A DNA stretch of 12,159 bases from Candidatus Cloacimonadota bacterium (lineage in GTDB: Bacteria; Cloacimonadota; Cloacimonadia; Cloacimonadales; Cloacimonadaceae). The notes under the pieces are model-generated. The model ran no database searches, was not told the DNA's origin, and saw only the letters and a program-made list of their open reading frames with translations. Of this stretch, positions 1 through 6,747 are shown one piece after another. Where the stretch lies: NCBI GenBank assembly GCA_023230795.1, contig JALNWR010000072.1, positions 1 to 12,159 on the forward strand, read 5' to 3'. Every line of letters begins with the position of its first letter. Positions within the stretch are counted from its first letter, which is position 1. The position numbers and the translations under genes are program-made.

Positions 1-196
1 CATATTCAGCCGGAATCAATAATCTTAAGTGCTAAATATATAAACTGAAATATATGGACATGGATGCAAGCTAAGATAAAGCCAATGAATTTATTATCAA
101 AAGAATAGCTCAATATTTTGGGGAAATGCCAGTAAGGATTCTATAAAAATGAAGTCCAAGATAGCGCATTATACACTGTAATGCACAATCGTATAT

Positions 197-226
197 AGCT
201 ATCCTGGAATCCAATAATCGATAGCT
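197..226. repeat. 7-bp inverted repeat
   Basis: AGCTATC at 197-203 is matched by its reverse complement GATAGCT at 220-226, with 16 bases between the arms. The loop contains the near-palindrome TGGAATCCA (205-213), whose centre does not coincide with that of the outer arms. In AT-rich DNA a 7-bp repeat of this kind can arise by chance, so it is recorded as a weak structure only. Confidence 0.3.
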
Positions 227-268
227 TCGCTAATTCCCCCTTTTCCTTTGGACACGCAACTGATTCGT

Positions 269-325
269 TTTTAACTCGAGATGACTCGAAGCTTCGAGTG
301 AATTCGAGTTAAAATCGAGTTAAAA
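269..325. repeat. Phased palindromic box array (five ACTCGA/TCGAGT boxes)
   Basis: Five copies of one hexamer are seen. ACTCGA starts at 274 and 284, and its reverse complement TCGAGT starts at 294, 304 and 315. The spacing is 10, 10, 10 and 11 bases, about one helical turn each. The inner two boxes form a perfect 16-bp palindrome, ACTCGAAGCTTCGAGT (284-299). The outer arms TTTTAACTCGA (269-279) and TCGAGTTAAAA (304-314) pair around the same centre (291.5), giving a 46-bp interrupted dyad. The right arm is then duplicated exactly in tandem at 315-325. This could be a multi-site operator, a cruciform-forming element or an RNA hairpin. The T-rich side is 5' and the A-rich side 3', opposite to a rho-independent terminator, so a terminator is unlikely. 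Confidence 0.85.
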
Positions 326-534
326 CTGAATTGGTGATATGAGCAAGCAGCAAGGCGTATTGCTTGTGTCTAAACGATTCTGAGCTGCTTTTCTGAATAG
401 AACCCACGGCTTAGCGCTGTCTGATCAATAGATTTTACAGACCACAAATCATAATACAGCAATTTTATGCATCTATCCTTTTTACAGAACCGACTTGGGC
501 TCTGCAGATAGTCCGGCGATAAAGTCCCGGTTAC

Positions 535-555
535 GGATTCCGGCTCACCGAATCC
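535..555 (+). promoter_or_regulatory. Hairpin upstream of the promoter candidate
   Basis: GGATTC (535-540) pairs with GAATCC (550-555). Inside, after a one-base bulge, GG can pair with CC around a CTCA loop. The hairpin is followed by TTCTTCTCAAATTTCT, which is T-rich but interrupted. It could be a weak terminator that ends transcription arriving from the left, or a regulatory dyad lying just upstream of the promoter-like hexamers. The structure is seen in the sequence; its role is inferred. Confidence 0.4.
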
Positions 556-573
556 TTCTTCTCAAATTTCTGC

Positions 574-607
574 TTGACGTATATGGAGCTTTTGATTTAT
601 GTATAAT
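574..607 (+). promoter_or_regulatory. Possible sigma-70-type promoter for the gene string
   Basis: TTGACG (574-579) resembles a -35 box and TATAAT (602-607) is a perfect -10 hexamer. The spacer is 22 bases, too long for a standard sigma-70 promoter, so the two hexamers may not act together. A TG dinucleotide directly precedes the -10 but lacks the extra base of an extended -10. If the -10 is used, transcription would begin near 614 and leave a leader of about 40 bases before the first start codon. It is the only good candidate immediately before the gene string. Confidence 0.4.
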
Positions 608-653
608 AGTTAGAAGAAAACCAAGTTAACTATAGCTAAGACCCAAAACTAAA

Positions 654-3600
654 ATGGATGGATATATGAGAAGATTACTTTTTACCCTGCCAATAATGCT
701 GCTGTGCGGATTGCTCTTTGCGGGCAATGTACAGATCAGCGTGGATGCTTCGGCATTCGGACAAGATTCGGCGCGCTATCCGGTATTACTTGAACCCGGA
801 CAGCCGATGCTGAATTACTACTCCTTGAAAATACTGCTTCCTTTTGGAGAAGAATATAGATCTGCAGAGCTTAGTTTCAGCTCTGCCAAAACCCGTAGAT
901 CCGGCATAGAGATCAAGCCCGCCGGAGTTCAGATTCCCATATCCCGGCCGCAGGATATTACTGTATCCCAACCAGATCCACAGATATACCAGCGTGACAG
1001 CTTTTTCCCGGAGCAAGACTTTGAGTATCTGGGCACCCAATACTTCAGGGGCTATGGTATTGCGCTGTTTAACGTCTATCCCCTGCGCTACAATCCCGTA
1101 ACCGGCGAGACTATCAGCTATACTTCCTTTGAGCTGAATATCGAAAGCAAGTTCAGTGCACAGGCCGCCGCAGAGCAGGCCAGGTTCCTTACTTTCAATT
1201 CACAGACTCTGGAGCTTTTGCAGCAGATGGTGGCAAATCCGCAGCAGCAGTACAGCTATGCGGATCATAGTGCTTATCGGCCAAAAAGCCGCACGCTTGA
1301 TCCCAGTGCTGCCAAAAGCATGATCATCATCACCGGTGAAGCGAATGCTATGTGGTTTGAGGACTATGCCCTTTGGCGTGAGAGCAAGGGCATCAGCACG
1401 GCAATTTATTCCACGGATTATATTTACGCAAACTATACCGGCGTAGATAATGCTGAGAAAGTGCGCAATTTCATTATCGATGCCTACAGCTCCTGGGCAG
1501 ATACTGCCACTCCTTTGGAATATGTGATTTTGGGTGGAGATGATGAGATCGTGCCGGAGCGCGGAGTATTTGGCAGAGTGGGTTCCACCCGGGACAACCG
1601 CATGCCTTCCGATCTGTATTTCAGCAATCTTGATGGGGATTGGAATGCCAATGGTAACGACATTTACGGAGAAATGCAAGACGATACGGATATGATCCCG
1701 GAGCTGCATATCGGCCGCTTTCCGGCAGAGACGCAGGCCGAATTCAACAACATCTTCCGAAAAATCAAATACTATGTGGACAACAGCACTTTCAGTAACA
1801 ATATCGCCATCTTTTACGGAGAAAATCTGAACAACGACCCCCTGACCTGGGGTGGAGACTACAAGGACGACGTAGCCAACTATCTGCCTGATGATTATGC
1901 TTATAGCACACAGTATCAGAGAGACGGCAGCTATAGCAGCACCACGGTGTGGAATAGCATCAATTCCGGCGTAAATGTGATGAACCACATGGGACATGCC
2001 AATGAAACCTACCTTATGGGACAGGGCAATAGCACTATAGGGCAATTACAAAATACCGAATATGGCTTTTTGTATTCTCAGGGCTGCTATCCCGCGGCGT
2101 TTGATCAACGCACTTCCGGAGACCCGGAGTGCATTGGCGAGCATCTTCTGACCGCCTCCGGAGGCCTATTTAGCTTTATCGGCAATACCCGTTATGGCTG
2201 GTATATGCCAGGTGGCATCGATGGCGCTTCGCAATACTATGACCGGCAATATTTTATCGGTCTTTTTGAAGAGGGGCATCCTCAGCTTGGCAAGGCTCAC
2301 ACCTACTCCCTTTTGCAAAACCTGAATGCAGCCCTGCAAAGCGATGTAATGCGCTGGTGCTATATGGAAGTGGTGCTATTTGGCGATCCTTCCGTCTCGG
2401 TGAAGCTGCCCGATCCCCAGCTGCCCATGCTGAGCCTTGAGAGCTATGAATTTGATGATTCGCAAGGTGATAACGACGGCATCATCAACCCCGGAGAAAC
2501 CATCCGTTTCCATCCTGTGATAAGTAACAGTGCGGGCTGGGCTAGCGCAGAACACGTCACGATCCGCCTTGAATCCGTGCCTGATGGCATGCAGATGACC
2601 AGCGATGTCATTGTGATAAATCAGATTTTACCGGGGCAATCTAGCCCGGAAGACCTTTTCCTGGAGCTGGCCCTGCCGGATAACATAGGATTTGGACGCT
2701 TTACCTTCCAGATTTCGGTGGAGTCCCTTCACCCTCTTACCAATCTCAGCACCGGCGTGAAGTATTTCGATGTCAGCTTTGAGATCACCCTCTTTGATGG
2801 CCGTTTCCCCTGGGAAATCACCAATAGCGGAAAATCTGCCCCAATGGTGGTAGATATCGATGCTGATGGCAGTCAGGATATAGTCTTTGCCGATGTCTTC
2901 GGCGGCATCTATATGATAGGAAATGACGGTCTGGAATTTGATTTCTTTGAGCATCCGGACCCGCTGAATATCTTCCGCAGTGGTGCTATGGCTCAGATGG
3001 ATAATGAAGGTGGCGAAGACTTCATTTTTGCCGGCCGATCAGGGCATATTTATGCCATGACTACAGCAGGTGAGCTGATCTTTGATTACGTAGCGGACAC
3101 CCCCTTTATCTTTACCCCGATGATAGCGGATATCTCTTCAGACGGCGCTTATGAGACTATAGCCGGAGGCCTGAATGGCAAGCTCCATGTGGTGGATGCG
3201 AGCGGCGAAACCCTTCCCGGCTTTCCTTTGCAGCTTCCCGGCACTTTCCAAAGTGAGCTCGCCGTAGGTCAATTGGAAGAAAATGGACCCATGATGATAG
3301 CGGCGGGAACAAATACCGGAGATTTCAGAGTGATAGGGGCCTCTGGGATTATCGATGAAGACTATAGTCACAATCTGGGCAGTCCCATCACCGGAGCTCC
3401 GATAATCCTGGATAGAGGCCGCATCGCGGTGGCTACAAACACCCATCTTTATCTTTTGGATAGAGGCGGAGTGATCTTTGAACGCGAGATTTTTACCCCC
3501 GTGGCCGGCGGACTCATCACTGCAGACTTGGATCAGGACGATAGCCTGGACATCATCTTCGTAACCATCACCGGCAAGGTCTGGGCCGTAAGTCAGACCA

Positions 3601-4268
3601 ATGCTTTGCTCGGAGCCTTCCCTGTGGATACAAACGCCAGCTTCAATTGCCCTCCTCTGATAGCCGATATCGATGCCGACGGACAGTGTGAGATCATTCT
3701 GCATAGCTATTTGAATAGCATTTACGCTTATCATGCCAGCGGCAGCATGGTGGAAGGATTCCCCTTCTTCACTACATACAACGGAGCCACACCCGGGACT
3801 TTGGTGGATTTTGATAACGATGGTTATTTCAAGCTTATCTCCGGATTTTCCAATGGAATCTTGATGTCCAATCTACGCCGCCCTTCCTCCGATCTGGCAC
3901 CCTGGACTGTATATCGCGGCTCTCTCAAACGCCAGGGCAGCGCTGCCTCCAGCGGCCATGTAGGCAATGCAGATGCTCAGATCAGCCCGGCGCTCGATCT
4001 GCTCAAACCGAATTATCCGAACCCCTTCAATCCCAATACCACCATCGCTTTTGAGCTGGCCAAAGCGGGTGCAGTTCGCATAGATATTTTCAATGCCAGA
4101 GGACAAAAAGTGCGCGAACTCCTTTGTGACGATCTGAGCCATGGCAGCCACACTACGGCTTGGGATGGAACAGATGATAACGGGCGCAGCCTGGCCAGCG
4201 GAATCTACCTTTACAGGATGATCAGCGCAGAAGGTGCGCAGACACGCAAGATGTTACTACTCAAATAG
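654..4268 (+). CDS. Secreted gingipain-family (C25) cysteine protease with beta-propeller and sorting domain
   Basis: This 1204-residue protein is predicted to be exported and to act at or outside the cell surface. A signal peptide is visible (MRRLLFTLPIMLLCGLLFA, from Met5). There is no proper lipobox before its Cys. A propeptide-like N-terminal region (about 25-215) precedes a C25 protease domain (about 220-585). In that domain the catalytic pair appears intact: His448 in 'NHMGHANE' and Cys478 in 'FLYSQGCYPAAFD'. An Ig-like domain (about 590-715) follows, then FG-GAP/VCBS-like blades with acidic boxes at 734, 826, 958, 1005 and 1052, and degenerate ones between. The last 85 residues begin 'NYPNPFNPNTTI' and look like the FlgD-like/type-A sorting domain used as a C-terminal export signal in FCB bacteria. 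The substrate is unknown. Two starts are possible, Met1 (654) and Met5 (666). Neither has a clear Shine-Dalgarno, and Met5 gives the more typical signal peptide. Confidence 0.88.
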   Translation: MDGYMRRLLFTLPIMLLCGLLFAGNVQISVDASAFGQDSARYPVLLEPGQPMLNYYSLKILLPFGEEYRSAELSFSSAKTRRSGIEIKPAGVQIPISRPQDITVSQPDPQIYQRDSFFPEQDFEYLGTQYFRGYGIALFNVYPLRYNPVTGETISYTSFELNIESKFSAQAAAEQARFLTFNSQTLELLQQMVANPQQQYSYADHSAYRPKSRTLDPSAAKSMIIITGEANAMWFEDYALWRESKGISTAIYSTDYIYANYTGVDNAEKVRNFIIDAYSSWADTATPLEYVILGGDDEIVPERGVFGRVGSTRDNRMPSDLYFSNLDGDWNANGNDIYGEMQDDTDMIPELHIGRFPAETQAEFNNIFRKIKYYVDNSTFSNNIAIFYGENLNNDPLTWGGDYKDDVANYLPDDYAYSTQYQRDGSYSSTTVWNSINSGVNVMNHMGHANETYLMGQGNSTIGQLQNTEYGFLYSQGCYPAAFDQRTSGDPECIGEHLLTASGGLFSFIGNTRYGWYMPGGIDGASQYYDRQYFIGLFEEGHPQLGKAHTYSLLQNLNAALQSDVMRWCYMEVVLFGDPSVSVKLPDPQLPMLSLESYEFDDSQGDNDGIINPGETIRFHPVISNSAGWASAEHVTIRLESVPDGMQMTSDVIVINQILPGQSSPEDLFLELALPDNIGFGRFTFQISVESLHPLTNLSTGVKYFDVSFEITLFDGRFPWEITNSGKSAPMVVDIDADGSQDIVFADVFGGIYMIGNDGLEFDFFEHPDPLNIFRSGAMAQMDNEGGEDFIFAGRSGHIYAMTTAGELIFDYVADTPFIFTPMIADISSDGAYETIAGGLNGKLHVVDASGETLPGFPLQLPGTFQSELAVGQLEENGPMMIAAGTNTGDFRVIGASGIIDEDYSHNLGSPITGAPIILDRGRIAVATNTHLYLLDRGGVIFEREIFTPVAGGLITADLDQDDSLDIIFVTITGKVWAVSQTNALLGAFPVDTNASFNCPPLIADIDADGQCEIILHSYLNSIYAYHASGSMVEGFPFFTTYNGATPGTLVDFDNDGYFKLISGFSNGILMSNLRRPSSDLAPWTVYRGSLKRQGSAASSGHVGNADAQISPALDLLKPNYPNPFNPNTTIAFELAKAGAVRIDIFNARGQKVRELLCDDLSHGSHTTAWDGTDDNGRSLASGIYLYRMISAEGAQTRKMLLLK

Positions 4269-4275
4269 GTATTAG

Positions 4276-4980
4276 ATGCAAGATATTAAAAAGAATATAC
4301 AAAAGATCAGAGCTGAGATAGCTGCTGAATTGAAAAAATCAGGCCGTGAGGGTGAGGACATCACCCTCGTAGCCGTAACCAAGACTCATCCGGTGGAGGC
4401 CATCGATATTGCCCTATCTGGGGGAATAAGCCACTTTGGTGAAAACAAGGTGCAGGAGGCCGTGCGCAAAATGCCCATGATCTCTCAGCCTTATGATGGA
4501 TTTCACTTTATCGGCCATCTGCAGAGCAATAAGATCAATCAACTCCTGGCCTTAAAGCCGCTGCTGATCCACAGCATAGGTTCGCTGCATCTGGCCAATA
4601 AATTGCATAGGGCCCTGGGACGCACAAATCGCAGTCAGGAAATCCTGATCCAGGTAAACGTCACCGCCGAAGAAAGCAAGAGCGGTGTGAGCTTTGCCAA
4701 TGCCAGGGAAATGATCTATAAGATAGCTGGTTTTTCCACGCTTTATGTGCGGGGACTGATGACTATCGGCAAATTGGACCCCGATCCGGAGGTCAGCCGT
4801 CCATACTTTAAGCAGCTGAAAGCTCTCTTTGACGAGATCAGACAAAATTCCCCAGAGGGTTTTGACTACCTTTCCATGGGCATGAGCCACGATTGGCAGA
4901 TCGCTCTGCAGGAAGGCTCAAACATGCTGCGCATTGGCAGCGCTATCTTTGGAAAACGAGATTACGGAGCAAAACAATGA
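4276..4980 (+). CDS. yggS: YggS/PLPBP-family pyridoxal-5'-phosphate homeostasis protein
   Basis: The 234-residue product has the full length of this family. These are cytosolic single-domain TIM-barrel proteins that bind pyridoxal phosphate and help balance vitamin B6 and amino/keto acid pools; no enzyme activity is firmly established for them. Family landmarks are in order: 'LVAVTKTHP' with the PLP-binding lysine at Lys36, 'HFGENKVQE', 'FHFIGHLQSNK', 'IQVNV..EESKSG', 'RGLMTIG', and the phosphate-binding end 'LSMGMSHDW' plus 'MLRIGSAIFGKR'. It begins 7 bases after the protease stop, with a weak AGG upstream. Its stop overlaps the next start (ATGA). Elsewhere the gene often lies near proC or cell-division genes; here it is followed by a PlsY-like gene. 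Identification is secure and the exact role is general. Confidence 0.93.
   Translation: MQDIKKNIQKIRAEIAAELKKSGREGEDITLVAVTKTHPVEAIDIALSGGISHFGENKVQEAVRKMPMISQPYDGFHFIGHLQSNKINQLLALKPLLIHSIGSLHLANKLHRALGRTNRSQEILIQVNVTAEESKSGVSFANAREMIYKIAGFSTLYVRGLMTIGKLDPDPEVSRPYFKQLKALFDEIRQNSPEGFDYLSMGMSHDWQIALQEGSNMLRIGSAIFGKRDYGAKQ
4966..4969 (+). promoter_or_regulatory. Ribosome binding site that fixes the PlsY-like start
   Basis: GGAG lies 7 bases before the ATG at 4977. The frame is also open further upstream, with an ATG at 4893, but that would overlap yggS by 88 bases and add 28 polar residues before the first membrane segment. The GGAG, the ATGA overlap and the immediate hydrophobic N terminus all favour 4977. 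Confidence 0.75.
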
Positions 4981-5621
4981 CAGCCTTGATCGCCATCCTG
5001 CTATTCATCCTGGCCTATCTTTACGGTGGATTTTCCATGGCCCGGATCATCGCCAAGAGTTTCCGCTCCCTGAATGTCTATAAAGTGGGCACCGGCATGG
5101 CGGACACAGAGAATATCTACCGCAATATCAGCAAGTCTATGGGGCTGCTGGTGGGGGCCATCGATCTCAGCAAAGCGTATCTTTTCCTGATGGTGGTGGA
5201 ATTTCTCCTCCGGCTTTGGGGAGGCAGCGCTTCCTTTGCAGATTTTGAAACCCTGTACAGTCCTACTCTGATGATGGTCTATGGCGTGGGTATGCTGATC
5301 GGCCACTGTCTGCCGCTAACGCATAATTTTCGGGGCGGGAGAGGAATCTTCACCTATATGGGGTTTTTCGCCTATTTCGCCTTTTTGCCGCTTTTGATCA
5401 CCGCTATTGTGGCCATGATCCTGGTCTGGCGCTTCAAGCAGGTACGTTTTGCCCAATACACCATCGTAATCCTGCCGGTGGCTTTGTACCAGATATTTTA
5501 TCATACCATCCCCTGGTTCCACAGAGAGCTGCCACCCTACTTCACTACGATACTCATTGGGACAGCACTCTTTATGGGAATCTTAAACATCATAGTATCA
5601 AAACGCCTGGGAGAAATCTGA
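4977..5621 (+). CDS. Divergent PlsY-like membrane acyltransferase
   Basis: This 214-residue multi-pass membrane protein resembles PlsY, the acyl-phosphate:glycerol-3-phosphate acyltransferase that makes lysophosphatidic acid. Similarity is seen in the N-terminal 'LAYLYGGFSMARIIAK' (compare LGSIPFGYL), in 'KVGTGMADTENIYR' at about 36-49 (compare GSGNxGATNVxR), and in 'GHCLPLTHNFRGGRGI' at 109-124 (compare GHxFPxFxxFKGGKG). Several usually conserved residues differ: Asn, Gly and Thr of motif 1 are changed, and the Lys of GGKG is Arg. The usual third motif near the C terminus is barely recognisable in 'NIIVSKRLGEI'. It may therefore be a paralogue with another acceptor or donor, rather than the main PlsY. 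It overlaps yggS by 4 bases and sits before two more genes with a lipid flavour. Confidence 0.72.
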   Translation: MTALIAILLFILAYLYGGFSMARIIAKSFRSLNVYKVGTGMADTENIYRNISKSMGLLVGAIDLSKAYLFLMVVEFLLRLWGGSASFADFETLYSPTLMMVYGVGMLIGHCLPLTHNFRGGRGIFTYMGFFAYFAFLPLLITAIVAMILVWRFKQVRFAQYTIVILPVALYQIFYHTIPWFHRELPPYFTTILIGTALFMGILNIIVSKRLGEI

Positions 5622-5631
5622 GGATATTGCC

Positions 5632-6747
5632 ATGCTCAAAATAGTGCCTGTCGATAGTAAAAAGCTCTTAAAGAGATTTATCATGCTGCCCTTTGCACTG
5701 TATAAGGATGATCCGATCTGGGTGCCTCCTCTCATTATGGATCAATATAAGCTCTTTGACCCCCACAAGAATCCATATTATGAGCATTCAAAAGTGCAGC
5801 TCTATCTGGCTATAGAGGATGATAAGGTGCTGGGGCGCATCAGCGCTCATACCAATACCCAGCATCAAAAAGAGCATAACGAGGATATCGGCTTCTTTGG
5901 CTTTTTTGACTGTGTAGATAGGGCTGATGTAGCCAGGGCTCTCTTTGAAGCTGCCGGAGCCTGGAACCACTTACAGGGCTTTGCGGCCATGCGCGGACCC
6001 ATGAACTTTTCCGTGAATCAGGAAGTGGGACTATTGATAGACGGCTTTGATACCTCGCCCATGGTGATGATGAGGCATGATCATCCTTATTACCAAAAAC
6101 TTTATGAGGCTTGTGGTCTGGAAAAGACCATGGACCTTTACGCATATCTGAGCGAGCGTACCAAGATGCCAGAGCGCATAGAGCGCCTCGCCGCAGCCAT
6201 AGAAAAACGCAGCGGAGTATCCGTCCGCAGCCTCTCAAAAAACAAAAAGGAACTGCAAAAGGATATCGAAACCGTCTTTGAAATCTATACCAAAGCCTGG
6301 GAGTATAACTGGGGTAATGTGCCCATGACCAAAGCCGAATTTGATCATATCGTAGCTGAACTCATGCCCCTGGCAGACCCTGATCTGATCTTCATAGCCG
6401 AAAAGGATGGCCATCCCGCAGGCTTTTCGCTGGCTCTGCCAAATTACAACGAAGTGCTGAAAGTGATGAAGGGCCGCGTGAACCTCATTACCATGATCAA
6501 GGCTCTGATTGCCAAAAAGAATATCAGCAGCGCCCGCGTGATCACAATGGGCATCATCAAAGAGTATCAGGGACGCGGTATAGACTCTCTGCTTTACTAC
6601 TATTCCTACAAGAACGGTCTGCCTAAGGGCCTTCTCCGAGGAGAATTTTCCTGGGTACTGGAAAACAACACCATGATGATCCGCACTGCCCAGATGTTAG
6701 ACGCAATTCCCTATAAAACATATCGTATCTATGACAAAAGCATCTAA
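5632..6747 (+). CDS. GNAT-fold (YghO-like) putative N-acyltransferase
   Basis: The 371-residue protein matches a widespread family related to E. coli YghO, usually annotated only as GNAT N-acetyltransferase. Hallmarks seen are the opening 'RFIMLPFALYKDDPIWVPPL' (15-34), 'GFFGFFDCVD' (87-96), 'AAMRGPMNFSVNQEVGLLID' (118-137), and a C-terminal acyl-CoA-binding-like segment with 'YQGRGID' near 312-318. In that segment the usual Q/RxxGxG/A ends in Asp318 rather than Gly or Ala. No signal peptide or membrane segment is evident, so it is probably cytosolic or membrane-peripheral. AGGA at 5621-5624 lies 7 bases before the ATG. It begins 10 bases after the PlsY-like gene and its end overlaps the PAP2 gene by 17 bases. 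Bacterial ceramide synthases are also GNAT-type enzymes, so lipid N-acylation is one possibility. The actual substrate cannot be read from the sequence. Confidence 0.75.
   Translation: MLKIVPVDSKKLLKRFIMLPFALYKDDPIWVPPLIMDQYKLFDPHKNPYYEHSKVQLYLAIEDDKVLGRISAHTNTQHQKEHNEDIGFFGFFDCVDRADVARALFEAAGAWNHLQGFAAMRGPMNFSVNQEVGLLIDGFDTSPMVMMRHDHPYYQKLYEACGLEKTMDLYAYLSERTKMPERIERLAAAIEKRSGVSVRSLSKNKKELQKDIETVFEIYTKAWEYNWGNVPMTKAEFDHIVAELMPLADPDLIFIAEKDGHPAGFSLALPNYNEVLKVMKGRVNLITMIKALIAKKNISSARVITMGIIKEYQGRGIDSLLYYYSYKNGLPKGLLRGEFSWVLENNTMMIRTAQMLDAIPYKTYRIYDKSI

Larger units (their letters stand above)
1..653. other. Gene-free AT-rich leader region
   Basis: No reading frame of convincing length occurs on either strand here, and no tRNA, rRNA or known riboswitch core was recognised. 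The stretch is clearly richer in A and T than the coding DNA to its right. It holds a small inverted repeat (197-226), a palindromic box array (269-325), a hairpin (535-555) and a promoter-like pair of hexamers (574-607), listed separately. The very left edge is open in frame 1 for 15 codons before a TGA at 46-48. That could be the tail of an upstream gene, but it is too short to support a call. Confidence 0.7.

Noticed and set aside
269..325. Palindromic array read as a CRISPR repeat or terminator
   Set aside because: There are no spacers of regular length, the boxes are only hexamers, and the T-side/A-side order is opposite to a terminator.
344..366. CAAGCA/TGCTTG inverted repeat as a terminator or regulatory hairpin
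   Set aside because: Only 6 bp with an 11-base loop, no T-run, and no upstream gene to terminate.
490..560. Possible tRNA or riboswitch in the GC-richer part of the leader
   Set aside because: No cloverleaf, GGTTCGA-type T-loop, or recognisable riboswitch core could be built.
654..750. Lipoprotein signal in the protease N terminus
   Set aside because: The Cys is preceded by Leu-Leu, not a small residue, so it does not fit a lipobox. A type I signal peptide fits better.
1200..2045. Long reverse-strand open frame inside the protease gene
   Set aside because: The + strand frame is a clear C25 protease. The reverse product has no family signature, so it is a shadow of the real gene.
4893..4976. 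Upstream extension of the PlsY-like gene to an earlier ATG
   Set aside because: It would overlap yggS by 88 bases and add polar residues. GGAG and the ATGA overlap support 4977.
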